DNA of 64,000 nucleotides from Paracoccus amoyensis (GCF_014490725.1 NZ_JACOQL010000003.1:1-64000); one strand, 5' to 3'. Shown: positions 38,389 to 48,244, numbered from the stretch's first letter. Numbers and translations: made by a program. The notes: a model not told the origin generated them from the sequence alone.

Positions 38389-38909
38389 TCTTTGCCATCG
38401 TGGGTCCGTCAGGGGCAGGAAAGGATACGTTGATCGCCGGCGCCATGAAGCGTCGGCCCGATCTGCGGCTGATCCGTCGTGTCATCACCCGACCGACCGA
38501 GGCCGGGGGCGAAGATTTCGAAGGTGTGACGGAAAGCGAATTTCAGGCGCGTCTGGCGGCGGGACACTTTGCCCTGCATTGGCAGGCGCATGGGCTGCGC
38601 TATGGCATTCCCGCAGATCTCCTGTCTGGTCCGGGGGACGTGGTCTTTAATGGCAGCCGCGCTGCGCTTGCGGCGGCGTTGATTGCGTTTCCCGATCTGC
38701 AGGTCATTCTGGTGACAGCGCCGCAGGCGGTCTTGGCCGAACGACTGGCGCAGCGCGGTCGCGAAGATCAGCGCGACATTCGCGCCCGATTGACGCGGGC
38801 GGATTACGCCCTGCCTGACAGTATCTCCGCGACTGTGGTCATAAATGACAGCACGATCTCCGTGGGCGTGACACGCCTGCTGGCGGCGCTTCAGCCGGTC
38901 AGGGCATAG
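38385..38909 (+). CDS. phnN: Ribose 1,5-bisphosphate phosphokinase
   Basis: 174 residues, guanylate-kinase-like. P-loop GPSGAGKDT near residue 8, [20 protein letters not shown], and [15 protein letters not shown]. Makes PRPP from ribose 1,5-bisphosphate, closing the C-P lyase route. Its end overlaps by 19 bp, on the opposite strand, the end of the DUF1045 gene. Confidence 0.9.
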   Translation: MIFAIVGPSGAGKDTLIAGAMKRRPDLRLIRRVITRPTEAGGEDFEGVTESEFQARLAAGHFALHWQAHGLRYGIPADLLSGPGDVVFNGSRAALAAALIAFPDLQVILVTAPQAVLAERLAQRGREDQRDIRARLTRADYALPDSISATVVINDSTISVGVTRLLAALQPVRA

Positions 38910-39580
38910 CGATGCAACAGATGAAACTTGCCCGTCTCATCCTCACCGAAAAGGCACAGATCCTGGATCGCGAAGGGACGCGGCAAGACAGGCGTGAAAT
39001 GGCGGTCCAGCACCGCCGCAACCGTCGTGACCTGATCGGCAGGCAACCTGTCGGTCAGCGTCAAGTGAAAGCGGAGCTCGTCCATCACGAAGGGATAGCC
39101 CCACCGGGTCAGGTAACCCTTTTGCCGCACCGTCAGGGTTTCGGGGCGACGGCGGGCGATCTCTGCCTCGGTCAAGGGGGCGCGCAGATCGTTCGTGCCT
39201 TCGACCACACGCGCAGCAAGCTCCAGCAGCGCAGCGGTATCGCCACGGGGCGTCAGCGCAAGGAAACCAGTCAGATTTTCCAGCGCCAGGCCATCGCAGA
39301 TGACCGCGGGCAGCCCTGCGGCAAGGTCGGACAGGCACCCCGCAATCTCGTCCTGACCCAAGGTCGTTTTCGGTCGGAACGGGGCTCGGATCGTGCCATG
39401 AAAACCATAGCGGCGCGGATCGACCGTCAAGCCGGCCGGCGGCACGGGCAGACCCGGAAGATCGGGTTGAGCGACAGCACGACCGGCGGCGGCATCCCAG
39501 CCAAGCCATGCGGCCGCGCGGTCGGCGAACGGACCGGGGCGCGGCGCGAAATAGACAGCGTATCGATTTATTTTGATCAT
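38891..39580 (-). CDS. DUF1045 phosphonate-cluster protein, 2H-phosphoesterase-like
   Basis: 229 residues. Two H-x-T/L-x motifs are seen: GFHGTIRAPF near residue 60 and RFHLTLTDRL near residue 172, the hallmark of 2H phosphoesterases that open cyclic phosphates. The family is known from phosphonate operons of Rhodobacterales and rhizobia. The pathway needs a phosphodiesterase for 5-phosphoribosyl 1,2-cyclic phosphate, usually PhnP; no phnP is seen here, so this protein is a candidate for that step (inference). Convergent with phnN, divergent from phnM. Confidence 0.82.
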   Translation of the reverse strand: MIKINRYAVYFAPRPGPFADRAAAWLGWDAAAGRAVAQPDLPGLPVPPAGLTVDPRRYGFHGTIRAPFRPKTTLGQDEIAGCLSDLAAGLPAVICDGLALENLTGFLALTPRGDTAALLELAARVVEGTNDLRAPLTEAEIARRRPETLTVRQKGYLTRWGYPFVMDELRFHLTLTDRLPADQVTTVAAVLDRHFTPVLPRPFAIQDLCLFGEDETGKFHLLHRYALTG

Positions 39581-39602
39581 GCGGCGCGAATTAACCGGGG
39601 TT

Positions 39603-39621
39603 TGTTACAAAGGTGTGACGG
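39603..39621 (-). promoter_or_regulatory. Candidate Pho box between DUF1045 gene and phnM
   Basis: On the minus strand CGTCAC and TGTAAC lie 11 bp apart (39615-39620 and 39604-39609), close to the CTGTCAT-N4-CTGTCAT pattern. It lies 23 bp before the DUF1045 start and about 55 bp before phnM, so it could serve either. Confidence 0.4.
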
Positions 39622-39675
39622 AACGGTCGCAAGGAACGTCAAGACTGCCGAAGCTTCAAGCGGAAAGATGAACGG

Positions 39676-40821
39676 ATGAGCAACGAAACCATTCTCGCCA
39701 ATGCCACTCTGGTGTTGCCGGGCGAAACCTTGCACGGACAGGTGCGGCTTGATGATGGCAAGATCGTCGACCTGGCCGAGGGAACCGCAGTCCCCAAAGG
39801 CGCGATCGACTGCGCGGGTGATCTGGTGATGCCCGGCTTGATCGAGTTGCACACAGACAACCTTGAACGCCACATTCAACCGCGCCCCAAGGTGGGCTGG
39901 CCGCATGTCGCAGCCATCATCGCCCATGATGCCGAATTGGCCAGCGTGGGCATTACAACGGTATTTGATGCGCTGCGCGTCGGCTCGGTCGTTTCGAACA
40001 CCAGCATCAATTATGGCGAATACGCCCGGTCGCTGGCGGATGAAATCCTTGGTCTTCGTGCCGAAGGGGCGCTGCGGATCAGCCATTTCCTGCATTTGCG
40101 CGCAGAAGTCTGCTCCGAGACGTTGATCACCGAATTGGACAAGTTCGGTCCCAAAGACCGGATCGGAATCGTCAGCCTGATGGATCACACGCCCGGCGCG
40201 CGTCAGTTTCGCGACATCAGCAAACTGAAGGAATATTATGTCGGCAAATATGGCCTGTCTGAAGCAGATTGGCTGACCCATGTCGAGGATCAAAAGGCGC
40301 TTCGCACCCGTCTCGGCGCGGCACATGAAACTGCCGCCGTCGCGGCCGCCCGTCGCTATGGCGCAGTTCTGGCCAGCCATGACGACACCGAGGTCGAGCA
40401 TGTCACACAATCGGCGGAACATGGCGTCCACTTCGCGGAATTCCCGACGACAGTCGACGCAGCGCGGGCCTGCCATGACCAGGGAATCAAGGTCATGATG
40501 GGCGCGCCGAACCTGATCCGCGGGGGGAGTCATTCCGGCAATGTCGCAGCCCACGAACTGGCCGAAGCTGGTCTTCTGGACATCGTATCGTCCGATTATG
40601 TGCCCTCGTCGCTTCTGTCTGCGGCGCTGATGCTGGGCGATCTCTGGGGTGACACCGCACGCGGCATCGCCACTGTCACCGCAGCACCTGCCGATGCTGC
40701 AAGCTTGCCCGACCGCGGGCAGTTGGCTATCGGCGCCCGGGCTGACGTGATCCGCGTGACCCGGATCGGCGGGACAGGCGCGGTGAGAGGTGTATGGGTT
40801 CAGGGCAATCGTGTCGGCTGA
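39676..40821 (+). CDS. phnM: Alpha-D-ribose 1-methylphosphonate 5-triphosphate diphosphatase
   Basis: 381 residues of the amidohydrolase superfamily. Removes pyrophosphate from the triphosphate intermediate before PhnJ acts. PhnM marks: VMPGLIELHTDNLERHIQPRPKVGW (metal His, Asp), DHTPGARQFRDI, HDDTEVEH, MGAPNLIRGGSHSGNV and SSDYVPSSLL. Separated from phnGHIJKLN by the oppositely oriented DUF1045 gene, but completes the pathway. Confidence 0.93.
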   Translation: MSNETILANATLVLPGETLHGQVRLDDGKIVDLAEGTAVPKGAIDCAGDLVMPGLIELHTDNLERHIQPRPKVGWPHVAAIIAHDAELASVGITTVFDALRVGSVVSNTSINYGEYARSLADEILGLRAEGALRISHFLHLRAEVCSETLITELDKFGPKDRIGIVSLMDHTPGARQFRDISKLKEYYVGKYGLSEADWLTHVEDQKALRTRLGAAHETAAVAAARRYGAVLASHDDTEVEHVTQSAEHGVHFAEFPTTVDAARACHDQGIKVMMGAPNLIRGGSHSGNVAAHELAEAGLLDIVSSDYVPSSLLSAALMLGDLWGDTARGIATVTAAPADAASLPDRGQLAIGARADVIRVTRIGGTGAVRGVWVQGNRVG

Positions 40822-41076
40822 ACCGGCCTTGACGGCGGGTGCTGTCAGGTTCTGTCCAGGTCGATGGCTTTGCCTGCACGGAATTCCTTGCCCAGTCAGG
40901 TCATCGGCGCGACGGGCTGCCACAGGAAGGGCGCCGGTATGAACCGCACCGCGTTTCTTGGCCGCCCGACGCCCCATTGATCCAGCGGATCAGGCGCATG
41001 AACGTCGATCACAGCGAAATGGGCTGCGCCCGTCGCAGGGCGTCAGGTCGGGAACGGTATTGCCCCCCGCAAAGGT

Positions 41077-42666
41077 TCAGCCGCGCAGGTTGCGACCAGC
41101 TTCCTGTAACGTGCAAAACGCGTCATAGCGTTGCCGATGGATCGCTGCCGCCTGCGGATCAGGGTGATAAACCGACGCTTTATGCGTCATCGCGGACATG
41201 GCCTCTGGCACCGAGGGGAAAGCCCCGCCGGCCACCGCGCCTATGATAGCCGAGCCCAGCAACACTGGCTCTTCGACGCTGACGGCGACCACCGGCTTGC
41301 CCGCAGCATCGGCCAACAACTGCCGGACCAACGGCAATTGGCCGGCCCCGCCAGAAATCACGATGCGATCGACCGACGCCCCCGCCTGGTCCTGCGTTTC
41401 GATGATCTGGCGCAGCCCGTAACCGATTCCGCAGAGGCCTGCGACATAGAGCGCCACGAGGCTGTCGATATCCCGCGACATGCCCAGCCCGGCGATGATC
41501 GCGCGGGCATGGGGGTCGGCAAAGGGGGCGCGGTTGCCAAGGAACTCGGGCACCACATGCAGCCCACGTGCCAGATCGATGGCAGTCGAGGCATCGCTGA
41601 CGCGACCAGCCAGCCAGACCGGCAGCGGCTGACCGGCGGCCTTGGCGGCCGCCGCAGCCTCGGACGCAGCGGGGTGGAAGCTGAGAAGCTGGTCAATCGC
41701 CGCGCCCGCCGCCGATTGCCCGCCCTCGTTCAGCCACAGGCCGGGCACCATCGCCTGATAATATGGCCCCCAGACCCCCGGCACGAAGACCGGCTCGCTG
41801 GTCGAAGTCATGGTGCAGGACGAGGTGCCAAAGACATAGGCCAGATTGGATTGCGGCACGCCCTCGGCCCCCACGGTGCCGATGCCGCCTGCATGGGCGT
41901 CGATCAGCCCGGCGGCAACCGGAATGCCAACAGGCAGGCCCAGTTCCGCCGCCGCCTGCTGCGACAGCCCCTGCCCAAGCGGCGTGCCCGGGGCGATCAC
42001 GTTTTGCCCGATACGGGCAAATTCGCCATCAGCCAGATCGCCCAGCCCGATGGTGCGAAAATAATCCGGATCCCACCGGTCTTCATGCGCAAGATAGGTC
42101 CATTTGCAGGTGACGGTGCAGGTGGACCGCGCCAGATCGCCCGTCGCCCGCCATGACAGGAAATCCGCCAGATCCATGAACTGCCATGCCGCGTCATAGG
42201 TGGACGGCATGTTTTCGCGAAGCCACAGCAGCTTGGGCGTCTCCATCTCGGGCGAGATGACACCGCCGACATAGCGCAGGACCGGGTGGCCCGTGGCGTT
42301 GATCCGCTCGGCATGCTCGATGGCGCGATGATCCATCCAGACGATGATATTGCGCGCCGGATCGCCCGAGGGGCTGACGGTCAGCGGCGCCCCGCCATCG
42401 CCCAGCACCACCAGCGAACAGGTGGCGTCAAAGCCGATCCCGGCGACGCGGGCCGGGTCGATCCCGGCCCGGTCCACCGCCTCGCGCGTGGCCGCCACGA
42501 TGGCGGACCAGATGTCGGTGCTGGATTGCTCGACGATATCGCCGGGCTCGCGCCACATCCGAATGTCGCGCTTGGCCGAGGCCAACATCGTGCCCGCGGC
42601 ATCGAAGAGCCCCGCGCGGGCGCTGCCGGTGCCGACATCCACGCCCAGAAAAACGGCGTCGGTCAT
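41077..42666 (-). CDS. rbtK: D-ribulokinase (FGGY pentulose kinase)
   Basis: 529 residues. FGGY kinase fold: LGVDVGTGSARAGLFDAAG at the start, ATCSLVVL, the catalytic-loop MDHRA, VFGTSSC, and ISGGAGQLPLVRQLLADA with SVEEPVLLGSAI near the end. It is of the pentulose kinase subgroup. Because ribitol 2-dehydrogenase lies directly upstream, D-ribulose to D-ribulose 5-phosphate is the likely reaction. The ATG at 42666 is favoured (GGAAGGAAG upstream); an in-frame GTG at 42672 is possible. Last gene of the ribitol operon. Confidence 0.82.
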   Translation of the reverse strand: MTDAVFLGVDVGTGSARAGLFDAAGTMLASAKRDIRMWREPGDIVEQSSTDIWSAIVAATREAVDRAGIDPARVAGIGFDATCSLVVLGDGGAPLTVSPSGDPARNIIVWMDHRAIEHAERINATGHPVLRYVGGVISPEMETPKLLWLRENMPSTYDAAWQFMDLADFLSWRATGDLARSTCTVTCKWTYLAHEDRWDPDYFRTIGLGDLADGEFARIGQNVIAPGTPLGQGLSQQAAAELGLPVGIPVAAGLIDAHAGGIGTVGAEGVPQSNLAYVFGTSSCTMTSTSEPVFVPGVWGPYYQAMVPGLWLNEGGQSAAGAAIDQLLSFHPAASEAAAAAKAAGQPLPVWLAGRVSDASTAIDLARGLHVVPEFLGNRAPFADPHARAIIAGLGMSRDIDSLVALYVAGLCGIGYGLRQIIETQDQAGASVDRIVISGGAGQLPLVRQLLADAAGKPVVAVSVEEPVLLGSAIIGAVAGGAFPSVPEAMSAMTHKASVYHPDPQAAAIHRQRYDAFCTLQEAGRNLRG

Positions 42667-42691
42667 GGTCACTTCCTTCCCGTGAGGGGCG

Positions 42692-43423
42692 TCACAGATC
42701 GACGCTGTTCGGCAGGATCACCAGATCGCGGATCACCACATTGCGCGGGCGCGACAGCATGAACAGCACCGCATCGGCAACCTCTTTCGGCTGCATCAGA
42801 GAGCCATTGGCCAGCGCGTCCTCCAGCTTGGCCTTGGGCCAGTCGTCCAGCAAAGCCGTGACCACCGGGCCGGGCAGCACCGCGCCCATGCGGATGCCAT
42901 GAGGCGCGACCTGCCGCCGCGTGGCATGCAGGAACGCCTGAACCGCGAATTTGGAGGCGGTATAGACCGGCTCCCACACCACCGGAACGACGCCCGCGAC
43001 GGATGAGGTAAAGATCACGTCGCCGGTCTTGCGGGCGATCATGCCGGGCAGGACGGCGCGGACGCAGCGGAAGGCGGCGTTGATGTTCAGATGCAGCATC
43101 CGGTCCCAGGCGTCGGCATCGCCTTCCGCCGCCGGGCCGCCGATATAGGCGCCGGCATTGGCGTGCAGGATGTCCAGCGGCGCCCCGGCCAGCGCCTCGA
43201 TGGCGGCGGCCATGCCGTCGACCTGCGCGCCATCCATCAGGTCGATGACCAGCGGCTTGGCATTCGGCCCCAACTCGGCGCAGAGCGTGTTCAGCTTGTC
43301 GCCCGCGCGGTCGATCAGCACCACCGTCGCGCCCTCGGCCAGCAGGGTTTTCGCGCATTCCAGCCCGATCCCCGAGGCCGCGCCGGTGATCGCCGCGACC
43401 TTGCCCTTCATCAAATCAGCCAT
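42692..43423 (-). CDS. rbtD: Ribitol 2-dehydrogenase (SDR family)
   Basis: 243 residues. Oxidises ribitol to D-ribulose with NAD+ (EC 1.1.1.56). It follows the Klebsiella ribitol dehydrogenase closely along its length: [45 protein letters not shown], the catalytic TSSVAG and [28 protein letters not shown], and the last residues VILPNSVDL. This is a strong specific match. 25 bp before rbtK and 15 bp after the permease gene. Confidence 0.92.
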   Translation of the reverse strand: MADLMKGKVAAITGAASGIGLECAKTLLAEGATVVLIDRAGDKLNTLCAELGPNAKPLVIDLMDGAQVDGMAAAIEALAGAPLDILHANAGAYIGGPAAEGDADAWDRMLHLNINAAFRCVRAVLPGMIARKTGDVIFTSSVAGVVPVVWEPVYTASKFAVQAFLHATRRQVAPHGIRMGAVLPGPVVTALLDDWPKAKLEDALANGSLMQPKEVADAVLFMLSRPRNVVIRDLVILPNSVDL

Positions 43424-43438
43424 TCGTTCGTTCCTTCT

Positions 43439-44680
43439 TCAGCGGCCATGGCTGGCGCGGGATTGACGGGCCAAGCTGTCGACGATGACCGCAATCGCCA
43501 GCACCGCGCCGGTGATCATGTAGCGTAGCGACGAGCTGAGGTTCAGCAGCGTCAGCCCGTTGGAAATCGCCTGGATGACCAGAATCCCCAACAGCGCCGA
43601 CCAGGCCGATCCGCGACCACCAAACAACGATGTGCCGCCGATGACCGCCGCCGCAATGGCGTTCAGGTTCACGTCGCCCGTCCCCGCCTGCTGGCTGGAT
43701 GTCGCCAACCGGGCCGAGGCCAGTACCCCGCCAAAGGCCGCAAGGCTGGAACACAGCATGAAGGCGGACATGCGGATGCGATTGACGTTGATGCCCGAAC
43801 GGCGCGCGGCCTCGCGATTGCCACCAACGGCGAACATCGACCGGCCCCATTTCGTGCGGGTCAGCAGATAGTTCATCAACACCACCAGCGCCACGAACAG
43901 CCCGAACATATAGGGCACGCCGCGCCCCTGATTCAGATAGATCACCGCGATCAGCAGCGCGGCGGTCAGCAGCGCCGCCTTGGCCAGCAACACGCTGAGA
44001 CCGGGGCTGGACAGGTTTGCCGCGGCCCGTCTGCGCATTGTGCCAAGGCCCATGACGATCATCACAGCACCCGGCAGAATGGCCAGCAAATAGCTGAGCC
44101 AATGCGGCATGATCAGGATCTGCCCGAATTTCACCAGCGCCGAATTATAGCTGAGATTGATCGAGCCGGTCGGCCCCAGGATGTAAAGCTGCATCCCCAG
44201 CAGCGCCAGCAGACCCGACAGGGTCGAGACGAAACTGGGCATCCCGAACTTGTTCAAGAGCGTGGCATAGATCATCCCCATGACCGCACCCGCAGCCAGT
44301 GCCGCCAGAATCGCCAGCACCACCGGCATGCCCATATTGGCCCAGATGACGCCTACCAAAGCCGAGGCGAGACCGCTCATGGACCCCACAGACAGATCGA
44401 TTTCACCCAGGATCAGCACGCAGACGATGCCAAGTGAGATGCAGCCGACCGCAGCGGCATCAAACAGCAGGTTGACGAGGTTGTTGGGTGCCAGAAACAC
44501 TGGGTTCAACGAGGCAAAAACGGCAGAGATCAGGATAAGGCCGATGGCGACCGGCAGCATGCCCAGATCACCCGACCGAACCCGGTCGATAAAGGCGCGG
44601 ATAGCGCCGCCGATGCCTTCGTCATGGCGAACGCGGCTGTCGGACCGGTCAAGCGCGGCAGGTTTATTTTGATCGCTCAT
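43439..44680 (-). CDS. Sugar/polyol ABC transporter permease (XylH/RbsC type, likely ribitol)
   Basis: 413 residues, long for RbsC and closer to XylH, with about ten helices and a cytoplasmic N-terminus of 40 residues. Motifs: GIVCVLILGEIDLSVGSM, FVSTLSGLLALLGMQLY, GGNREAARRSGINVNRIRM, AAAVIGGTSLFGGRGSAW. Its start overlaps the ATPase stop by 4 bp. Ribitol as substrate is inferred from rbtD and rbtK downstream. Confidence 0.88.
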   Translation of the reverse strand: MSDQNKPAALDRSDSRVRHDEGIGGAIRAFIDRVRSGDLGMLPVAIGLILISAVFASLNPVFLAPNNLVNLLFDAAAVGCISLGIVCVLILGEIDLSVGSMSGLASALVGVIWANMGMPVVLAILAALAAGAVMGMIYATLLNKFGMPSFVSTLSGLLALLGMQLYILGPTGSINLSYNSALVKFGQILIMPHWLSYLLAILPGAVMIVMGLGTMRRRAAANLSSPGLSVLLAKAALLTAALLIAVIYLNQGRGVPYMFGLFVALVVLMNYLLTRTKWGRSMFAVGGNREAARRSGINVNRIRMSAFMLCSSLAAFGGVLASARLATSSQQAGTGDVNLNAIAAAVIGGTSLFGGRGSAWSALLGILVIQAISNGLTLLNLSSSLRYMITGAVLAIAVIVDSLARQSRASHGR

Positions 44681-45486
44681 GCGAAATGCTCCTGGTCTTC
44701 CTTGCGGGCGCGGCGGCGCGACACGGCGTTTTCAGTCGCGCCGGTAATGGCGGCGACCAATTCGGAATTCGAGGTCTCGGCAGTGAAGATGCCGTTATTG
44801 CGCCCCAATCGCAGCACAACGATGCGGTCGGCGACGGCGCGGACATCCTCCATATTGTGGGAGATCAGCACGACGCCATGGCCGCGATCGCGCACCCGTT
44901 CGATCAGGTTCAGGACCTCGGCGGTCTGCGCCACACCAAGGGCGGCGGTCGGTTCGTCCAGCATGATGATCTTGGGGTCCAGAAGCAGCGACCTCGCAAT
45001 TGCCACCGTCTGCCGCTGCCCGCCGGAAAGCGAGGCGATGGGCTCGCGGACTGACGGGATGCGGGCCGCCAGTTCGCGCAGCAGGGTCCATGCGCGAACC
45101 TCCATCTGCACCTCATCCAGCGCCCATGGCTGCAATTCGTGACCCAGAAACAGGTTGGCGACCACGTCCAGGTTTTCGCAGAGCGCCAAGTCCTGAAACA
45201 CCGTCGCGATGCCCATTTCCAGCGCCCGGCCGGGGTTGTCGATACTGACCGGCTGGCCCATGAATTCGATGCTGCCAGTGGTCGGTTGATGCACCCCCGC
45301 CAGCACCTTGACCAGCGTGGATTTGCCTGCGCCATTGTCGCCGACAAGCGCCACAACCTCGCCCGCATTGATATCAAGGTCGATATCGGTCAGGGCAGAC
45401 ACGGCCCCAAATTGCTTGGATACGCCGCGCAGCTTCAGGATCGTTTCACCCTTGGCGGCACGCATGATGGGTTGGCTGGTGGCCAT
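44677..45486 (-). CDS. Sugar/polyol ABC transporter ATP-binding protein, single domain
   Basis: 269 residues, one ABC domain rather than the fused pair seen in the fucose system. Walker A GDNGAGKST, signature LSGGQRQT, Walker B IIMLDEPTAALG, switch His in LISHNMEDV. Single-domain ATPases of this type would act as a dimer with the permease. Between the binding-protein gene (64 bp upstream) and the permease gene (4-bp overlap). Confidence 0.88.
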   Translation of the reverse strand: MATSQPIMRAAKGETILKLRGVSKQFGAVSALTDIDLDINAGEVVALVGDNGAGKSTLVKVLAGVHQPTTGSIEFMGQPVSIDNPGRALEMGIATVFQDLALCENLDVVANLFLGHELQPWALDEVQMEVRAWTLLRELAARIPSVREPIASLSGGQRQTVAIARSLLLDPKIIMLDEPTAALGVAQTAEVLNLIERVRDRGHGVVLISHNMEDVRAVADRIVVLRLGRNNGIFTAETSNSELVAAITGATENAVSRRRARKEDQEHFA

Positions 45487-45550
45487 GTGAAGTCTCCTCG
45501 CCCGGAAAAAAGCGGCACGCGACCGGGGCCGCGCACCGGAATGTGGGGGT

Positions 45551-46600
45551 CTATTGGGTGATGCCCAGTTCCTTGCAGGCCTCGACGTAATCCGCTGTGC
45601 AGACCTCCTCCGGGGTCTGGACTCCCTTGTCGAAAATCTCGGCCTTGATGTTTTCGCGCGTCACAACCGCTGGCACGAACAGTTCGGAGGGCGTGTCATA
45701 CAGGGTCGTTTTAGGCTCGGGCGTTTCTCCCTTCAGGAAGGCCACGGTGACTTCGGCGGCGGCGCGGGCCACGATCTCCGAAGGTTTCGAGATGGTGTTG
45801 TATTGATCCCCCGCAATGATCAGTTGCAGCGCCGCGATGGTCGCGTCATTGCCGGTGACGGGCGGCACCGGATCGACACCCGCAGCCTTCAGCGCCGCAA
45901 TCGCGCCACCCGCTGTGCCATCATTCGCTGCAACGATTCCGGTGATCTGATCACCGAAACGGGTGATCTGGCCGGCGGTCCATTCCTGCGCCTTGGGCGG
46001 CGCCCAATCCGGCGTGTCAAACTCGGCGATGGTCTTGTACTCCGACCCGTCCAGCGCAGAATCGATGCCGTCACGGATCAGGCCAGCCGCCGCATCCGTG
46101 GGCGAACCGTTGATCTGCAATACGCCCGAACCGGCCTCGACGCCTTCGGCTTTCAGATGATCGACCAGCGATTGCGCGATGGCCTTGCCAATGCCCTCAT
46201 TGTCGAACGACACATAGTAATCGGCGGGCATGGTGGGGATTGGACGGTCATAGGCGATGATCTTGATACCCTGGCTTTGCGCCATCTGAACAAGACCGGC
46301 TGCCGCGGCGCTATCCACCGGGTCCAGCACGATGACCTTTGCCCCTTGCGCGATAACCGAGTTCACCTGCTGCTGCTGCAACGACACATCGGCATTGGCG
46401 TTTTGATAGATCACCGTGCAATCGGCGCACATTTCCTTCATCGCGGCCTGGAAGCCGGGGAAATCATGTTCCTCGTAACGGGTCGACGCCTGGTCCGGCA
46501 TCAGGAATGCCACGGTTGCGGCCTCTTGCGCCATCGCGGTCGCGCCGAACAGGCCGACCATAACAGCGGATACAGCAGCTGTGGAATATTTGGTTTTCAT
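45551..46600 (-). CDS. Sugar/polyol ABC transporter substrate-binding protein (likely ribitol)
   Basis: 349 residues, periplasmic; signal peptide MKTKYSTAAVSAVMVGLFGATAMAQ. XylF/RbsB-like: VAFLMPDQASTRYEEHDFPGF, IVLDPVDSAAAAGLVQMA, AYDRPIPTMPADYYVSFDN, GIVAANDGTAGGAIAAL. The start at 46600 is chosen for the signal peptide; the long upstream open frame crosses the operator region. First gene of the operon. Confidence 0.87.
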   Translation of the reverse strand: MKTKYSTAAVSAVMVGLFGATAMAQEAATVAFLMPDQASTRYEEHDFPGFQAAMKEMCADCTVIYQNANADVSLQQQQVNSVIAQGAKVIVLDPVDSAAAAGLVQMAQSQGIKIIAYDRPIPTMPADYYVSFDNEGIGKAIAQSLVDHLKAEGVEAGSGVLQINGSPTDAAAGLIRDGIDSALDGSEYKTIAEFDTPDWAPPKAQEWTAGQITRFGDQITGIVAANDGTAGGAIAALKAAGVDPVPPVTGNDATIAALQLIIAGDQYNTISKPSEIVARAAAEVTVAFLKGETPEPKTTLYDTPSELFVPAVVTRENIKAEIFDKGVQTPEEVCTADYVEACKELGITQ

Positions 46601-46731
46601 CTTGTGTCTCCTCCCTTTGCGACATGCCCCAACATGATGTTCCGTCACGAGAAGAAGCCGCATTGGGCGCAACCGCGGCACAATCCGCAGCATGCGCCGA
46701 TCCGTCTTCCTCCCGCCCTCTCCCATTGGCG

Positions 46732-46774
46732 CAACCGATGCAGCATACTTGCTCAATCGATGTAGCATAGATTG
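46732..46774. promoter_or_regulatory. Two candidate LacI operators, phased by 22 bp
   Basis: CAATCGATGTAGCATAGATTG (46754-46774) is a near-perfect palindrome. A related site CAACCGATGCAGCATACTTG begins at 46732, 22 bp away, two helical turns. Both lie between the divergent ribitol operon (start 46600) and the lacI-type gene (46846), about where a shared promoter would be. Confidence 0.6.
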
Positions 46775-46845
46775 TCTTAACGGTTTCAGCCTGTCAAGAT
46801 GAAGGCGATCGGCGCGCATTTCGCCGCCCTTTCGGAACGGGATTG

Positions 46846-47865
46846 ATGGCCGAAAACAGCGAAAATTCTTCAAGACGACCAACGATCTACGATCTCGCAC
46901 AGATCGCCGGGACCAGTCCAAGCGCGGTCAGTGCAATTCTGAATGGCACGTGGAAGAAACGGCGAATCAGCGCAAAAACGGCCAAGCGCGTGACGCAGAT
47001 CGCCACCGAGCAGGGCTATGCGGTGAACCTGCAAGCCAGCATGCTACGCCGTGAGCGGTCGCATATCATCGGCATGATCGTGCCCAAATATGACAACCGC
47101 TATTTTGGCGCCATCGCCGAACAGTTCGAGGCCATGGCCCGCGCCCGTGGTTTGTTTCCGATCATCACCTGCACGCAGCGCGACCCTGACCTGGAACTCG
47201 AAGCGGCGCGCGAAATGATTTCCTATCAAGCCGAAGCGTTGGTCGTCACCGGGGCAACCGACCCGGACCGGATCGCCGATTTCTGTGCGGCGGCGGGGGT
47301 CAATGCCGTCAATCTCGATCTGCCGGGCAATAAGGCTCCGTCGATTGTCTCGGATAATTTTAGCGGCGCGCGCGATCTGACACGGTTGATCCTGACGCGG
47401 GTGGCGCAGGATTTTGGCGCGACGGTGCCGTTATGGTTCATTGGCGGTCGCCCACATGACCATAACAGCATGGAACGGCTGCGCGGTTTTCGCGCCGCCC
47501 ATGACGAGATCGATCTTTCTGTGCCCAAAGATCGGATCATCATGCCGGGCTATTCAGCCGACAAAGCCGCCGCAGCGTTGGTCGGGCATGAGTTTCCCCG
47601 ACAATTCGGTATTTTCGTGAACTCAACCATCACCATGGAGGGTGTGGTCCGCTGGCTAAGCAACATGATCGACATGGATCGCGTCCGCTTGGGATGCTTT
47701 GACTGGGACCCTTTCGCGGCGCTATTGCCGCAGAATGTCGGCATGGCCCGACAGGATGTTGCCACCATGCTGCGCCGTGTGTTCGAGACCATAGACGAAA
47801 AAAGCGGGCCTTCCCTGCGCATTGAGGTGCCCTGTATCATGCAGCCCCTGCCCCAACCTGGTTAG
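46846..47865 (+). CDS. LacI-family transcriptional regulator (ribitol operon)
   Basis: 339 residues from the ATG at 46846 (an in-frame TTG sits just before it). HTH with hinge: TIYDLAQIAGTSPSAVSAILNGTW, then AKRVTQIATEQGYAVNLQASMLR. Periplasmic-binding-like effector domain: IIGMIVPKYDNRYFGAIAEQFE, YQAEALVVTGATDPDRI, LGCFDWDPFAALLP. Divergent from the ribitol genes with palindromic sites between, so likely their repressor. Confidence 0.87.
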   Translation: MAENSENSSRRPTIYDLAQIAGTSPSAVSAILNGTWKKRRISAKTAKRVTQIATEQGYAVNLQASMLRRERSHIIGMIVPKYDNRYFGAIAEQFEAMARARGLFPIITCTQRDPDLELEAAREMISYQAEALVVTGATDPDRIADFCAAAGVNAVNLDLPGNKAPSIVSDNFSGARDLTRLILTRVAQDFGATVPLWFIGGRPHDHNSMERLRGFRAAHDEIDLSVPKDRIIMPGYSADKAAAALVGHEFPRQFGIFVNSTITMEGVVRWLSNMIDMDRVRLGCFDWDPFAALLPQNVGMARQDVATMLRRVFETIDEKSGPSLRIEVPCIMQPLPQPG

Positions 47866-48244
47866 CCCTCGTGCCCATAATGCCCAAAGTGGCTGATCCA
47901 CGGTCTCGACTGCCCGGAAGGGTTCGTGGCGCACAAACCGAATAGCCCCGGGTTTCCGGGCACCCTCCTCGCCAACTTTGGTGGAAGAAGGCGGTGCTCG
48001 ACGTCACACTGGTCAAATCCGGTGTGGCAGCGCCCAGGATTCACAAATTGCGCAACTCTTCATGTCGGGTCGATTTGGTCGTTACACGCCATCAGCCGGA
48101 CAGATCCATCCGCGCGATGAATGCCGATGACGCGATCACCGCATTCTCGCCGCACTCGATCGGTGCGCACTGTTGTCACACTATTCTAATCCGCTGATAC
48201 GCGACAATGCACGGACCGTTATCATTCGCTGCGCATACAAGAAA
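47866..48244. other. Region without recognisable genes
   Basis: About 380 bp after the LacI gene. Short open frames exist on both strands, but none has a convincing RBS, codon pattern or family resemblance. It may be the decayed end of a former gene beside the fasciclin relic. Confidence 0.4.

Noticed and set aside
45554..46765. A 403-codon plus-strand frame opposite the ribitol-binding protein gene
   Set aside because: Shadow of a signal-peptide-bearing binding protein on the minus strand; also covers the operator region.
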